From positions 1 through 64,000 of the forward strand of contig CAYPEJ010000007.1 in the NCBI GenBank assembly GCA_964409685.1: DNA of 64,000 nucleotides, in the 5' to 3' direction. Origin of the DNA: Clostridium_AI sp964409685. GTDB taxonomy: Bacteria > Bacillota > Clostridia > Lachnospirales > Lachnospiraceae. Position 1 is the stretch's first letter. Each line of letters starts with the position of its first letter. Of the stretch, positions 8,923-17,626 are shown piece after piece. The notes below the pieces were generated by a model. That model searched no databases. It was not told where the DNA came from and saw only the letters and a list, made by a program, of their open reading frames with translations. The position numbers were made by a program, and so were the translations under genes.

Positions 8923-9882
8923 ATGATTACCGTATCAAAACACCAACCTGCTGACTTTTCCAGCATCCAGAGTGCCATCAACAGCATTCAGAACAAGACC
9001 GAACCAGAAACCATTTACATAAAAAACGGAGAATACGAAGAACGTATTGAAATCACCCGTCCGAACCTGACCTTTATAGGCGAAGACAGTGAAGAAACCA
9101 TTATCTCCACCAGCTACGGTGCCTATGATCTCTTACCAAATGGTGAACGCCGTGGCACTTTCCGTTCCTATACCTGCCTGATTGATGCCGATAACATCAC
9201 CATGAAAAACCTAACCATCCGTAACTGCGCAGGTTCTGGTGATATCGCAGGACAGGCAATCGCTCTCTATGCCGACGGCGACATGCTTACCCTAGAAAAC
9301 TGCTGCTTAATCGGTCACCAAGACACCCTTTTCACAGGTCCTCTTCCACCGAAAGAAATTCAACCAGGCGGTTTTATCGGTCCAAAGCAATTCGCCCCAA
9401 GACGAAACGGCAGACAATATTACAAAAACTGTTTTATCCAAGGCGACATCGACTTCATCTTTGGAAGTGCAACTGCATATTTTGAAGCATGCGAAATTTA
9501 TTCCAACAACCGTGGTAAAGAAATAAACGGCTATGTAACCGCCCCTTCCACCAAAGAAGGACAAACATTTGGCTACGTCTTCTCTAATTGTCAATTCACA
9601 AGCGACTGTAATTCCAACACAGTCTATCTGGGCAGACCTTGGAGAAACTTTGCAAAATCCGTATTCCTTCATTGTGAATTTGGGGAACATATAAAACCTG
9701 ATGGCTTCCACGATTGGGACAAACCAGATAGCCACGAAACCACGTTTTTTGCAACATATCAATGTAAATTTGTGAGCAAAAAAACAGCCTCTTATCCGTC
9801 TTGGGTTCATACCTTAACAGATACAGAAGCTGCTATCTACACAAAAGAAAATATATTGTCAGACACTTATTACATGCCTTAA
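8923..9882 (+). CDS. pectin esterase, CE8 family
   Basis: A 319-residue carbohydrate esterase family 8 protein predicted to demethylate pectin. The right-handed beta-helix repeats are visible. Conserved elements are HQDTLF (Gln of the active site), GDIDFIFG (catalytic Asp175 and Asp177) and LGRPWR (active-site Arg). No signal peptide is present, so it is predicted cytoplasmic and would act on imported methylated oligogalacturonides. The ATG is preceded by GGAG 8 nt upstream; a TTG two codons earlier is less well placed. Its third codon positions are visibly richer in C than those of most neighbours, which may mean a different expression level or recent acquisition. Confidence 0.93.
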   Translation: MITVSKHQPADFSSIQSAINSIQNKTEPETIYIKNGEYEERIEITRPNLTFIGEDSEETIISTSYGAYDLLPNGERRGTFRSYTCLIDADNITMKNLTIRNCAGSGDIAGQAIALYADGDMLTLENCCLIGHQDTLFTGPLPPKEIQPGGFIGPKQFAPRRNGRQYYKNCFIQGDIDFIFGSATAYFEACEIYSNNRGKEINGYVTAPSTKEGQTFGYVFSNCQFTSDCNSNTVYLGRPWRNFAKSVFLHCEFGEHIKPDGFHDWDKPDSHETTFFATYQCKFVSKKTASYPSWVHTLTDTEAAIYTKENILSDTYYMP

Positions 9883-9901
9883 TCATTTGTATGTTATTTG
9901 A

Positions 9902-10264
9902 TTAATTATTTTTCATAAAATCTTTAATCCCACTGAACACTTCTTCACTAATAATGTGTTCCATTTTACAAGCATCAGTTTCCGCAATTTCTTCAGATAC
10001 ACCTGTTGTTTTTTGAAGAAATTGTGTGAGAATCTGATGTCTCTCTAATATGCTGCTTGCTTTTTCCAAACCAAGTTTAGTAAGTACAATCCCCCCACTA
10101 GAATCCATCTCAATGTGACCAGATTCACGTAAAAGCCCCATGGCTCTACTTACACTTGGTTTACTGAAATTTAATTCTCTAGCAATATCAATGGATCGTA
10201 CAGAACTGTTTTTCTTACTTAAAACCAAAATAGTTTCTAAATAATTCTCGCCAGATTCGTACAT
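9902..10264 (-). CDS. DtxR/MntR-family metal-dependent repressor
   Basis: A 120-residue protein with an N-terminal winged helix (SIDIARELNFSKPSVSRAM as recognition region) and a DtxR-type dimerisation domain with candidate metal ligands in ERHQIL and DACKMEH. There is no SH3-like third domain, as in MntR-type short members. It is expected to repress Fe or Mn uptake genes when metal is plentiful. AGGAGG lies 6 nt before the ATG. It is the last gene of a three-gene unit with the Cys-rich FeoB-associated protein and the Fur-like protein, whose promoter region holds a DtxR-like palindrome. Confidence 0.88.
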   Translation of the reverse strand: MYESGENYLETILVLSKKNSSVRSIDIARELNFSKPSVSRAMGLLRESGHIEMDSSGGIVLTKLGLEKASSILERHQILTQFLQKTTGVSEEIAETDACKMEHIISEEVFSGIKDFMKNN

Positions 10265-10282
10265 TCCGTACCTCCTATACTA

Positions 10283-10447
10283 TTAAGGGGTATCCTCTAT
10301 GTCATGTCCACAGCTTTGAGCATTTGTGCAACCGCTGCATCCACAACCACAGCCACTCCCTTTTCCTGCTTTTTTCGCTTTTCTGCGACTAATAACCATT
10401 AACACCATCAAAAGAACTAGAATTCCAATCACAACAAAATCAGCCAT
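10283..10447 (-). CDS. FeoB-associated Cys-rich membrane protein
   Basis: A 54-residue protein: one N-terminal membrane helix (about residues 4-19), a basic stop-transfer run (RRKAKKAGKG) and a cysteine cluster CGCGCSGC followed by another Cys and HD. This matches the small FeoB-associated Cys-rich membrane proteins that accompany ferrous iron transporters. GGAG sits 10 nt before the ATG, which overlaps the end of the Fur-like gene by 8 nt. No feoA or feoB is present in the window, which is unusual for this protein. Confidence 0.85.
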   Translation of the reverse strand: MADFVVIGILVLLMVLMVISRRKAKKAGKGSGCGCGCSGCTNAQSCGHDIEDTP

Positions 10448-10913
10448 AATAGTCCATCTCCTTTTTGCAAGGTTTATTTACCTTAATTACAATTGAAATG
10501 TCTTCATCTTGAATCATTCCTTTTCTCTTCAAGTGTTCCTTGATTTCATTGTACCAGTTTGTCTCAAGCAATTCAACTTTATTATTTCCCCCAAGAAATA
10601 CAACCTTTTCATTTTTTTCGTTGGATAATGTCTCGGATTGTATCTGGTACATATTTTTACGGTCAATTACTCCAATCTCTTCTAACAACGCAAGCATTCG
10701 ATATACTGTTGCAATCCCTATTGTAGGATCTTGCTCTACTGCTTGATAATAAATCTCCTTGCAACAAGAACATTGATTTTTTAAAATGATATCAACAATT
10801 AAGCTTCTCTGAGAAGTAATACGACATCTTCTCCTTCTTAATTCTTGCATAATTAATTCTTTTGTTGCCAAATGACTTTGTTTGGAATCTTGTAAATTCA
10901 TTATCGGTGACAT
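10440..10913 (-). CDS. Fur-family regulator, atypical C-terminus
   Basis: A 157-residue Fur-like repressor. The winged helix is clear (QRSLIVDIIL, then GIATVYRMLALLEEIGVIDR). The C-terminal half lacks the His-rich metal site of classical Fur proteins and keeps only a CSCC cluster in the N-terminal half and one Cys near the end, so the metal response may be altered. AAAGGGG precedes the ATG by about 9 nt. It heads an operon with the FeoB-associated protein and the DtxR-like repressor. A Fur-box-like 19-mer at 11041-11059 lies upstream, consistent with autoregulation. Confidence 0.85.
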   Translation of the reverse strand: MSPIMNLQDSKQSHLATKELIMQELRRRRCRITSQRSLIVDIILKNQCSCCKEIYYQAVEQDPTIGIATVYRMLALLEEIGVIDRKNMYQIQSETLSNEKNEKVVFLGGNNKVELLETNWYNEIKEHLKRKGMIQDEDISIVIKVNKPCKKEMDYYG

Positions 10914-10939
10914 AAATACAACCCCTTTCTAACCTTTTG

Positions 10940-10959
10940 AAAGCCGATAGTGGCTTTCT
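10940..10959 (-). promoter_or_regulatory. perfect inverted repeat in the fur-operon 5' leader
   Basis: A 7-bp perfect inverted repeat with a 6-nt loop (10940-10946 with 10953-10959) lies just upstream of the Fur SD. It could be an operator or an mRNA hairpin. Confidence 0.35.
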
Positions 10960-10975
10960 CTTTTGTATATCAATG

Positions 10976-10991
10976 TTAGCCAATGCTAACT
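10976..10991 (-). promoter_or_regulatory. DtxR-like operator palindrome
   Basis: GTTAGCCAATGCTAAC is a perfect 6-4-6 palindrome upstream of the Fur-like gene. Its TTAGC...GCTAA halves resemble DtxR/IdeR-type boxes, and a DtxR-family gene ends this operon. Assignment is inference. Confidence 0.45.
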
Positions 10992-11040
10992 CAATCGTAC
11001 AATACGAAATATGTTCTCTATGTTTAAAATACTATGTTTT

Positions 11041-11059
11041 GATATTGATTATCATTTAC
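11041..11059 (-). promoter_or_regulatory. Fur-box-like operator
   Basis: The minus-strand 19-mer GTAAATGATAATCAATATC matches the classical Fur box at 15 of 19 positions. It lies about 130 nt upstream of the Fur-like gene. Confidence 0.65.
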
Positions 11060-11145
11060 AACTATTATTATAATGAAATTTTGATATAAGTCAATAAGGA
11101 ATCCATATGTATTTTATATGAAAATGAAGAATCTTCTAAACATAA

Positions 11146-11180
11146 AAAACGCCTTCCCATTGGACATAGAGAAGGCATTT
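11146..11180 (-). terminator. terminator of the subtilase gene
   Basis: On the minus strand a TGCCTTC/GAAGGCG stem is followed by six T, about 25 nt past the stop codon. Confidence 0.75.
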
Positions 11181-11201
11181 TGATAATCATTATTTTTATT
11201 A

Positions 11202-13091
11202 TTATTTTACTGTAATCTTGCAGACAAGTTTTTTCCCATTTTGTGTCTTAATTGTAATATTGGCTTTGCCAACACGTTTTGCAACGATTTTTCCTTTCGA
11301 AGTCACCGTCGCAACTTTTTTATTGGAAGAAGTGTATGTATAGGTTACATAAACACCTGTTGGAGATACTTTCGGAGAAAGAGTATAGGTATTTCCCTTC
11401 TTAATCGTAATCTCTGTTCGTTTCATAGTTATCTTATTTGGAACAGGAATGGTCACTTTAATCTTCTTAATAACTTCATTCCCTTCTTTGTCACTGGCAT
11501 AAATGGTATAGTAGCCAGATGTCTTTACCGTAAAACTTCCTGCTGAATTTACTTTTGTTCCCTTGGCTCCACTCTTAAAATCAGAAAGTTTTTTTGAACC
11601 TTTTGCCCAGCGAACACATTTCAAACCAGCATAGCCATAGTCCTTAACAGATAATTTTACCTTAGCATATCCTTTTGCTTTATACACCGTCGTCTTTGTT
11701 GCAATCGTTGGTGCTGTTGCATCTGTATGATATGCTGTGTAAGCATCGACTAAACCACCAGCTACCATTCCATATAACTGTTCTATAGACTTACTTCCTT
11801 TTATAATGTTGTTCTTTATAGTGGCTGCATTTATATTATCTGTATAAGAATACAAAAGTGCTGCAACTCCTGTTACATAAGGTGTTGCCATAGACGTTCC
11901 TGTTAGATATCCGTATTGATTTTCGGGTAAAGTATTATAAATCTGCGTTCCTGGCGCTGCAACTGCAACTTTGTCTTCGCCATAATTAGAAGAATAGTGA
12001 AGAACGCCGTCACAACGAATATTTGCAACACTGATAATATTAGAAAATCCATAATAAGCTGGATAGGTTGGCTTAGCGTCTAAGGAACTTCCGCTGTTTC
12101 CTGCCGCACAGACAAAGAGCATATTAGATGCATACATATAATCTTGTAAAGCTTGGTCATTGGTTCGCATTCCAAGACTCATGTTGCAGATAGTAGCACC
12201 ATTTGCACTGGCATACTTTAATCCCCTCAAAATACTAAAGCTATTTGCATAGCAATCTTCTGGGTCGCCACTTCCTGCACTGCTAAATACTTTTACAGGC
12301 ATAATCTTTACATTGCTGTTTCCTGTTACTCCCCATACATTTTCAGTTCCATTTGCACCTATAATTCCTGCACAATGAGTACCATGACACACTTCATCTG
12401 TGATATCGCTACTATGAGAAAATGTATTATAACCATCATAATCGTCTATGTAACCATTATTATCATTATCCACACCATCATCTTTTATCTCTTTTGTATT
12501 CTTCCAAAGACTTCCTTCTAAAGCAGGATGTGAAATATCTACTCCCGAATCAATAAGTGCAACTACTATTTCTTTCCCTTCCACTCCTTGTAGCTCTTCC
12601 CAAAGCGGCGTAACATTTACATCCATTCCTTCGACTGCTTTTACTACCACACCTTTATATTCATCCTCAAACTTTAAACTTCCATCATTCTTTAATGCCC
12701 ACTGATTCTGTGAAAATGTGATATCTCCACTTGTATAGTTCCCTTCATATGTAATTGAAGATGCTTCATAGACAAAATTTGGCTGAATCTCTAATATGTA
12801 TGTACTATTTTCGAACTGATATAATGTAGTTTTTAACTCATCTTTTGCTTTCACCACATAATAATTATCGCAAGCATCTATGACTTCCACATTTGCCTCA
12901 CGAAATAGTTGTAAACGCCTTGCATCTGAGCACACCGCAGATACCTTTAATAAAATCTCATCATTTTCATATTCACTTATCTGATAAACTGATTCCTCTT
13001 CCACCTGCTCTGCATTTAGCACAGTAAAAGGCATCATACTAGTTACAACCATTATTAAGGATAATATAACATGAAAACCTCGCTTTCGCAT
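11202..13091 (-). CDS. secreted subtilisin-like protease (S8) with Big2 domain
   Basis: A 629-residue exported serine protease. An N-terminal signal peptide is seen (MRKRGF then a hydrophobic core ending near NAEQ), followed by a propeptide-like region. The catalytic triad stands in LIDSGVD, HGTHCAG and GTSMATP, with the oxyanion Asn in AAGNSG. A Ca-loop-like insertion DNDNNGYIDD follows the Asp. A bacterial Ig-like group 2 domain closes the protein (last ~80 residues, SSNKKVATVTSKGKI). No sortase motif or S-layer repeats are visible. It stands alone, with a TTGTGG/TATGAT promoter-like pair upstream and a terminator downstream. Protease function is confident, substrates unknown. Confidence 0.93.
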   Translation of the reverse strand: MRKRGFHVILSLIMVVTSMMPFTVLNAEQVEEESVYQISEYENDEILLKVSAVCSDARRLQLFREANVEVIDACDNYYVVKAKDELKTTLYQFENSTYILEIQPNFVYEASSITYEGNYTSGDITFSQNQWALKNDGSLKFEDEYKGVVVKAVEGMDVNVTPLWEELQGVEGKEIVVALIDSGVDISHPALEGSLWKNTKEIKDDGVDNDNNGYIDDYDGYNTFSHSSDITDEVCHGTHCAGIIGANGTENVWGVTGNSNVKIMPVKVFSSAGSGDPEDCYANSFSILRGLKYASANGATICNMSLGMRTNDQALQDYMYASNMLFVCAAGNSGSSLDAKPTYPAYYGFSNIISVANIRCDGVLHYSSNYGEDKVAVAAPGTQIYNTLPENQYGYLTGTSMATPYVTGVAALLYSYTDNINAATIKNNIIKGSKSIEQLYGMVAGGLVDAYTAYHTDATAPTIATKTTVYKAKGYAKVKLSVKDYGYAGLKCVRWAKGSKKLSDFKSGAKGTKVNSAGSFTVKTSGYYTIYASDKEGNEVIKKIKVTIPVPNKITMKRTEITIKKGNTYTLSPKVSPTGVYVTYTYTSSNKKVATVTSKGKIVAKRVGKANITIKTQNGKKLVCKITVK

Positions 13092-13152
13092 AATCCCATT
13101 CCCTCCATTTTTCTAAGATGTCTACTATATATATGTAATAATTCCTTAGATT

Positions 13153-13181
13153 ATCATAGCACAAGGATAATTTCTCCACAA
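13153..13181 (-). promoter_or_regulatory. promoter of the subtilase gene
   Basis: TTGTGG (13176-13181) and TATGAT (13153-13158, preceded by TGC) are 17 nt apart on the minus strand, about 60 nt before the ATG. Confidence 0.55.
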
Positions 13182-13277
13182 TACTTTGGCTTATATATTG
13201 CGTTTGTTGCTTGCTTTTGAGATTTGAATATGATAAGGTACATATAACATTTGAAAAATAACAAAGGAGTGACAATC

Positions 13278-14723
13278 TTGTACGAAAATTTAACGCTCTT
13301 GACCGATTTCTATGAGCTTACTATGATGCAAGGGTATTACAAAAATAATACGAATGAACGCGTCGTATTCGATGTGTTCTACCGTACGAATCCATCTGGC
13401 AGTGGTTATGCCATCTGTGCTGGATTAGACCAAGTAATTCAGTACATTAAGGAACTAAACTTTAACTATGATGATATTGCTTACCTTAGAAGTTTAAATA
13501 TATTTGATGAAGATTTCCTTCACTATCTTGCAGGATTTCATTTCTCAGGTGATATTTATGCAATTCCAGAAGGAACGGTTGTATTTCCAATGGAACCTCT
13601 TTTAAAAGTAGTTGCACCTATTATGGAAGCGCAACTTGTGGAAACTGCTATTTTAAATATTATTAATCACCAAAGCTTGATTGCTTCTAAGGCATCTCGT
13701 GTTTGTTATGCTGCACAAGGGGAACCAGTAATGGAGTTTGGTTTACGTCGTGCGCAAGGACCTGATGCTGGTACTCTTGGTGCTCGTGCTGCGATTATCG
13801 GTGGTTGTGCAGGGACAAGTAATGTGCTTGCTGCAAAGAAGTTTGATGTTCCAGCTTTAGGTACACATGCTCACAGTTGGATTATGAGTTTCCCTGATGA
13901 ATTAACAGCATTCCGTATCTACGCGGAGCTTTATCCACAAAATACAACATTGCTTGTTGACACATATGACACCTTACGTTCTGGTGTCCCTCACGCAATT
14001 CAAGTATTCCAGGAATTAAAAGATGCTGGTAAGATGCCTAGCAAATACGGCATTCGTCTTGATAGTGGTGATTTGGCTTACTTATCGAAAAAAGCTCGTA
14101 AAATGCTAGATGATGCGGGATTTAAAGATGCAGGAATCTGTGCTTCTAGTGACTTAGATGAATATCTAATTGATTCCTTAAAGACACAAAAAGCTGCTAT
14201 TGATTCTTGGGGTGTTGGAACCAACTTAATTACTTCCAAAGACTGTCCTGCTTTCGGCGGTGTATATAAACTTGCTGCCATTGAAAAGGATGGTGAATTC
14301 ATTCCTAAGATTAAGCTTTCTGAAAACCAATGGAAGATTACAAACCCAGGAAATAAGACTATTTATCGTATCTATGAGAAGGACACTGGGAAGATCAAAG
14401 GAGATATCATTTCCTTAGTACATGAGACATTTGATGAAAATGAACCACTCATGATGTTCGATCCTATTTCTACTTGGAAGAAAACATATTTAGATGCTGG
14501 TACTTATACAGTTCGCGAGCTTCTAAAACCAATCTTCTTAAATGGAACTTGTGTGTATGAATCTCCAAGTGTTCGTGAAATCAGAGATTATTGTGCTACA
14601 GAGTTAAACACTTTATGGGATGAAACAAGACGTTTGGTAAACCCACACGATGTATATGTTGACTTATCTCAGGAATTATATGATTTAAAACATTCCATCT
14701 TAGATAATATGAATAAAAAATAA
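13278..14723 (+). CDS. pncB: nicotinate phosphoribosyltransferase
   Basis: A 481-residue enzyme of NAD salvage that makes nicotinate mononucleotide from nicotinate and PRPP. It has the N-terminal TDFYELTMMQGY, the phosphorylatable His in GTHAHSWIM, DTYDT, and the phosphate-binding RLDSGDL. Start choice: AAAGGAGTGAC is followed at proper spacing by TTG-TAC-GAA, giving the family N-terminus YENLTLLTDFYELTM; the upstream in-frame Met codes for SD-region residues. It is divergent from the subtilase gene and followed by a terminator. Confidence 0.94.
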   Translation: MYENLTLLTDFYELTMMQGYYKNNTNERVVFDVFYRTNPSGSGYAICAGLDQVIQYIKELNFNYDDIAYLRSLNIFDEDFLHYLAGFHFSGDIYAIPEGTVVFPMEPLLKVVAPIMEAQLVETAILNIINHQSLIASKASRVCYAAQGEPVMEFGLRRAQGPDAGTLGARAAIIGGCAGTSNVLAAKKFDVPALGTHAHSWIMSFPDELTAFRIYAELYPQNTTLLVDTYDTLRSGVPHAIQVFQELKDAGKMPSKYGIRLDSGDLAYLSKKARKMLDDAGFKDAGICASSDLDEYLIDSLKTQKAAIDSWGVGTNLITSKDCPAFGGVYKLAAIEKDGEFIPKIKLSENQWKITNPGNKTIYRIYEKDTGKIKGDIISLVHETFDENEPLMMFDPISTWKKTYLDAGTYTVRELLKPIFLNGTCVYESPSVREIRDYCATELNTLWDETRRLVNPHDVYVDLSQELYDLKHSILDNMNKK

Positions 14724-14751
14724 ATTTTACCGTTCATTTTGACAGAAAACC

Positions 14752-14782
14752 ACAGCTTTCATGTATATGAAAGCTGTTTTTA
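14752..14782 (+). terminator. terminator of pncB
   Basis: A perfect 11-bp stem (14752-14762 with 14767-14777) is followed by a T-run, 29 nt past the stop. Confidence 0.85.
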
Positions 14783-14844
14783 TTAAGAATTCTTTAATTT
14801 GCTTTTCTTGCTAACTTTAAACTAGATTTTTTTACTTTATATGC

Positions 14845-14850
14845 TATAAT
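14845..14850 (+). promoter_or_regulatory. extended -10 upstream of the VanY-type gene
   Basis: ATGCTATAAT provides an extended -10, 60 nt before the start codon. No good -35 is seen. Confidence 0.45.
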
Positions 14851-14910
14851 AATAGAGATTTTATTTTTACACATATTTTTGACAGTATAAAAAGATAGGA
14901 AGTTATGTAC

Positions 14911-16167
14911 ATGAAAAAGAAGATAATCATAGCAGGCACAGTCCTAGTTGTGTTGGTTGGTGGAATTGGCATTAAAGTTGTCCATTCTCATTTAGAAAAT
15001 CAAGCCACACATACTTCCACGAATCATGAATATAATAATTCTGAAAGTGAAAAGGATGACACCACAAGCGAATTGATTGATGGCTTACCTTCTAGAGACG
15101 AAGTAAATACCACACCAGACAGCATTTTTTGTCTTGTGAATAAAGAATATTCCTTACCATCTGATTACGAACCGAATGACCTTGTTGTTCCAGATGTATC
15201 TTTTAATATAGATTATGAGTCTGAGAAAAGATATATGCGCGAGGAAGCAGCATTAGCTCTTGAATCCTTATGTCAAGATGCTCTTTCAGAAGGACTTGAA
15301 ATATTCGCCATATCAGGTTATCGTTCTTATGAACGCCAACAAGAAATTTATGAAAACAACCTTAAAACAAGAGGAACTACTCATACGAATCAATATTCCG
15401 CAAAACCAGGGTATAGCGAACACCAAACAGGACTTGTAATGGACGTTTCTTGTGAGTCGGAAGGTTTTGATTTACAAGAATCTTTTGGCGAAACTCCAGA
15501 AGGAATCTGGTTGGCTCAAAATTGCGCTAAATACGGATTTGTGATTCGATATCCTGAAGGAAAAGAAAACATTACAGGATATGCATATGAACCTTGGCAT
15601 ATACGATATTTAGGTGTAGAATTAGCCACCTATTTGACGGAAAATAATTTAACTCTTGATGAGTATTATTACTATGAACCAAGCTTTGAATTTATAACAG
15701 ATGAGAGTGAATACATCAATGATACACCAAGTTACAGCTCCGATAGCAGTACTAGTTACACACCAATTTATTCACCTACTCCATCTGCTTCAACTGATAC
15801 AAATTATAATCAAAATAATTCTGGTAATACTTATAATGAAAATAATAATACTTCCAGTTCCAGTTCTACTTCTACTCCAGCAACCACTGTGAGTCCAGTA
15901 AATCCATCACCAAGTGTAGAACCAAGTATTAGTCCGACGCCAGAAACACCAGAAGTTGATCCAGAAGAACCAGACGAAAGTGCTCCTGTTGCAACAGAAA
16001 CAACAACACCTTCTCCGTCCCCTTCTGCAAGTACTACTCCTTCTGTTGCTCCAAGTCATACAGCACCTTCACCATCACCAAGCGCTAGTGTTCCATCTAC
16101 TGAACCTCAGCCAGATGACAGTGAAGAAGAATCTGCTACGATCGAAACTGAAACTATTATTGAATAA
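14911..16167 (+). CDS. membrane-anchored D-Ala-D-Ala carboxypeptidase, VanY type (M15B)
   Basis: A 418-residue protein with an N-terminal signal anchor (KKKIIIAGTVLVVLVGG), a polar linker and an M15B peptidase domain with ISGYRSYERQ, GYSEHQTGLVMDV (zinc ligands His and Asp) and EPWHIRY (catalytic Glu and zinc His). It is predicted to trim peptidoglycan stem peptides outside the cell. Unusually, about 150 C-terminal residues are a Ser/Thr/Pro/Asn/Glu-rich low-complexity tail with PSPSPSAS-type repeats and no anchoring motif. The second Met was taken as start because AGGAAG is 8 nt upstream of it. plsC and a membrane protein gene follow closely on the same strand. Confidence 0.9.
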   Translation: MKKKIIIAGTVLVVLVGGIGIKVVHSHLENQATHTSTNHEYNNSESEKDDTTSELIDGLPSRDEVNTTPDSIFCLVNKEYSLPSDYEPNDLVVPDVSFNIDYESEKRYMREEAALALESLCQDALSEGLEIFAISGYRSYERQQEIYENNLKTRGTTHTNQYSAKPGYSEHQTGLVMDVSCESEGFDLQESFGETPEGIWLAQNCAKYGFVIRYPEGKENITGYAYEPWHIRYLGVELATYLTENNLTLDEYYYYEPSFEFITDESEYINDTPSYSSDSSTSYTPIYSPTPSASTDTNYNQNNSGNTYNENNNTSSSSSTSTPATTVSPVNPSPSVEPSISPTPETPEVDPEEPDESAPVATETTTPSPSPSASTTPSVAPSHTAPSPSPSASVPSTEPQPDDSEEESATIETETIIE

Positions 16168-16199
16168 AGACCATTAACGAATAATGGCAGGAGGAATTT

Positions 16200-16958
16200 G
16201 TGAAAATCATTTTATTTTTTAGAACAGCACTTATTGCTTTGTTCTTATTATTATATTTTATCTACAGTATACCTGCACTTTTCATTCTATGGCTTATGAA
16301 TAAGATAACAAAGAATGAACGTCTTGTATTCGGCATTACACAAGCACACGTTGCTTTTGCATTTAATGTTATCTGCTTTATCGGAAACATTAAGAAAAAT
16401 GTAGTTGGAATTGAAAATGTACCTAAGGATACACCCGTTTTATACGTGGCAAATCACAGAAGTTACTTTGACATTGTAGTTGCATATTCTGAGATACCAA
16501 ACCTAACAAGTTTCGTATCCAAGAAAGAAATCAAAAACATGCCTATTATTGCACAATGGATGGTATTTTTAAAATGCTTATTCCTTGATCGTGATAACAT
16601 CAAAGAGGGCATGAAAACAATTTTAGCAGGTATAGAGCAAATTAAAGATGGTTACTCTATTTTTATAATGCCTGAAGGAACAAGAAATCATACAGACACT
16701 ATGTTACCATTCCATGAAGGCAGCTTTAAGTTCGCACAGAAAACAGGATGTCCAATTATCCCTGTTGCTATTACAAACGCAGATGATGCATTTGAAAATC
16801 ATTTTCCTCTTGTAGGAGATGCCAATGTTACTATCATGTTTGGCGAACCAATTTATATGGACCAACTTTCAAAGGATGAGAAAAAATTCATTGGCTCTTA
16901 TGCCCAGAAAATCATACAAGAAAATCTTGATAAACTGAATTCTGGTATGATAAAATAA
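16200..16958 (+). CDS. plsC: 1-acyl-sn-glycerol-3-phosphate acyltransferase
   Basis: A 252-residue inner-face membrane acyltransferase that makes phosphatidic acid. Two N-terminal hydrophobic segments precede NHRSYFD (the HX4D catalytic motif), FLDRDN, MPEGTRNH (EGTR glycerophosphate-binding motif) and IIPVAI. The start is GTG with GCAGGAGG about 5-6 nt upstream. It lies 32 nt after the VanY-type gene and is probably co-transcribed with it. Confidence 0.93.
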   Translation: MKIILFFRTALIALFLLLYFIYSIPALFILWLMNKITKNERLVFGITQAHVAFAFNVICFIGNIKKNVVGIENVPKDTPVLYVANHRSYFDIVVAYSEIPNLTSFVSKKEIKNMPIIAQWMVFLKCLFLDRDNIKEGMKTILAGIEQIKDGYSIFIMPEGTRNHTDTMLPFHEGSFKFAQKTGCPIIPVAITNADDAFENHFPLVGDANVTIMFGEPIYMDQLSKDEKKFIGSYAQKIIQENLDKLNSGMIK

Positions 16959-17004
16959 ATCAGTTACACAAATGTATATTATCAATAAGGAGGTACATAG
17001 TCTT

Positions 17005-17544
17005 ATGTATTACTATGAATTACCTATGTTAGCAATGGCAATCAGCGGTTGGGCTATTGGTACTTTAATTGCAATCGCAGTTATCTGTGTCGTTTTATTT
17101 TTACTTTATCGTTTCGGCACAAAGCTTCAAAAGCGTCAAGAAGATGCTCAAACTCAGATGCAAGCAAGTTCACAAGTTGTTTCAATGCTTATCATTGATA
17201 AGAAACGTATGAAGATTACAGAATCTGGTCTTCCTCAAATGGTAATTGAGCAGACTCCAAAATATATGCGTAGATCCAAACTTCCAATCGTTAAGGCAAA
17301 AGTTGGACCAAAGATTTTATCTATGATCTGTGATGAAAAAATCTTTGACCAAGTTCCTGTAAAGAAGGAAGTAAAGGCTACTATCAGTGGTATTTATATC
17401 ATGGATGTAAAAGGTATCCGTGGTGGACTTGAAAAAGCACCAGTTGAAAAGAAAGGCTTCTTTAAGAAGTTAGCTTTAAAGGCTCAGAAGAAAGCCAATG
17501 CTGCTGCTGCTGAATTAGATGGCGGAAAAAAGAAAAGTAAATAA
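17005..17544 (+). CDS. conserved single-pass membrane protein
   Basis: A 179-residue protein with one N-terminal membrane helix (about residues 12-34), a coiled or helical stretch (KLQKRQEDAQTQMQASSQ), a compact basic domain and a Lys/Ala-rich C-terminus. I recognise no characterised family. AAGGAGG lies 11 nt before the chosen ATG, a slightly long spacing; an upstream in-frame ATG has no SD. It follows plsC by 46 nt and is probably the last gene of that operon. Confidence 0.75.
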   Translation: MYYYELPMLAMAISGWAIGTLIAIAVICVVLFLLYRFGTKLQKRQEDAQTQMQASSQVVSMLIIDKKRMKITESGLPQMVIEQTPKYMRRSKLPIVKAKVGPKILSMICDEKIFDQVPVKKEVKATISGIYIMDVKGIRGGLEKAPVEKKGFFKKLALKAQKKANAAAAELDGGKKKSK

Positions 17545-17560
17545 GTTGAGATAAACTTCA

Positions 17561-17609
17561 AAAAAGATATCATTCTCTTGAAAAACTACAAGAAGATGAT
17601 ATCTTTTTT
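17561..17609. terminator. bidirectional terminator between convergent genes
   Basis: Long near-perfect arms (17561-17580 with 17589-17609), with A- and T-runs, lie between the membrane protein gene and the convergent GH43 gene. Confidence 0.85.
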
Positions 17610-17626
17610 ATTTACCTATAAATATT

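Noticed and set aside
11181..11193. Second Fur box (TGATAATCATTAT) after the subtilase gene
   Set aside because: It lies at the 3' end of the subtilase gene beyond any promoter; the resemblance is likely chance in AT-rich DNA.
15701..16177. Leu/His/Gln-rich ORFs inside the VanY-type gene
   Set aside because: They are frame shadows of the repetitive Ser/Pro/Thr tail.
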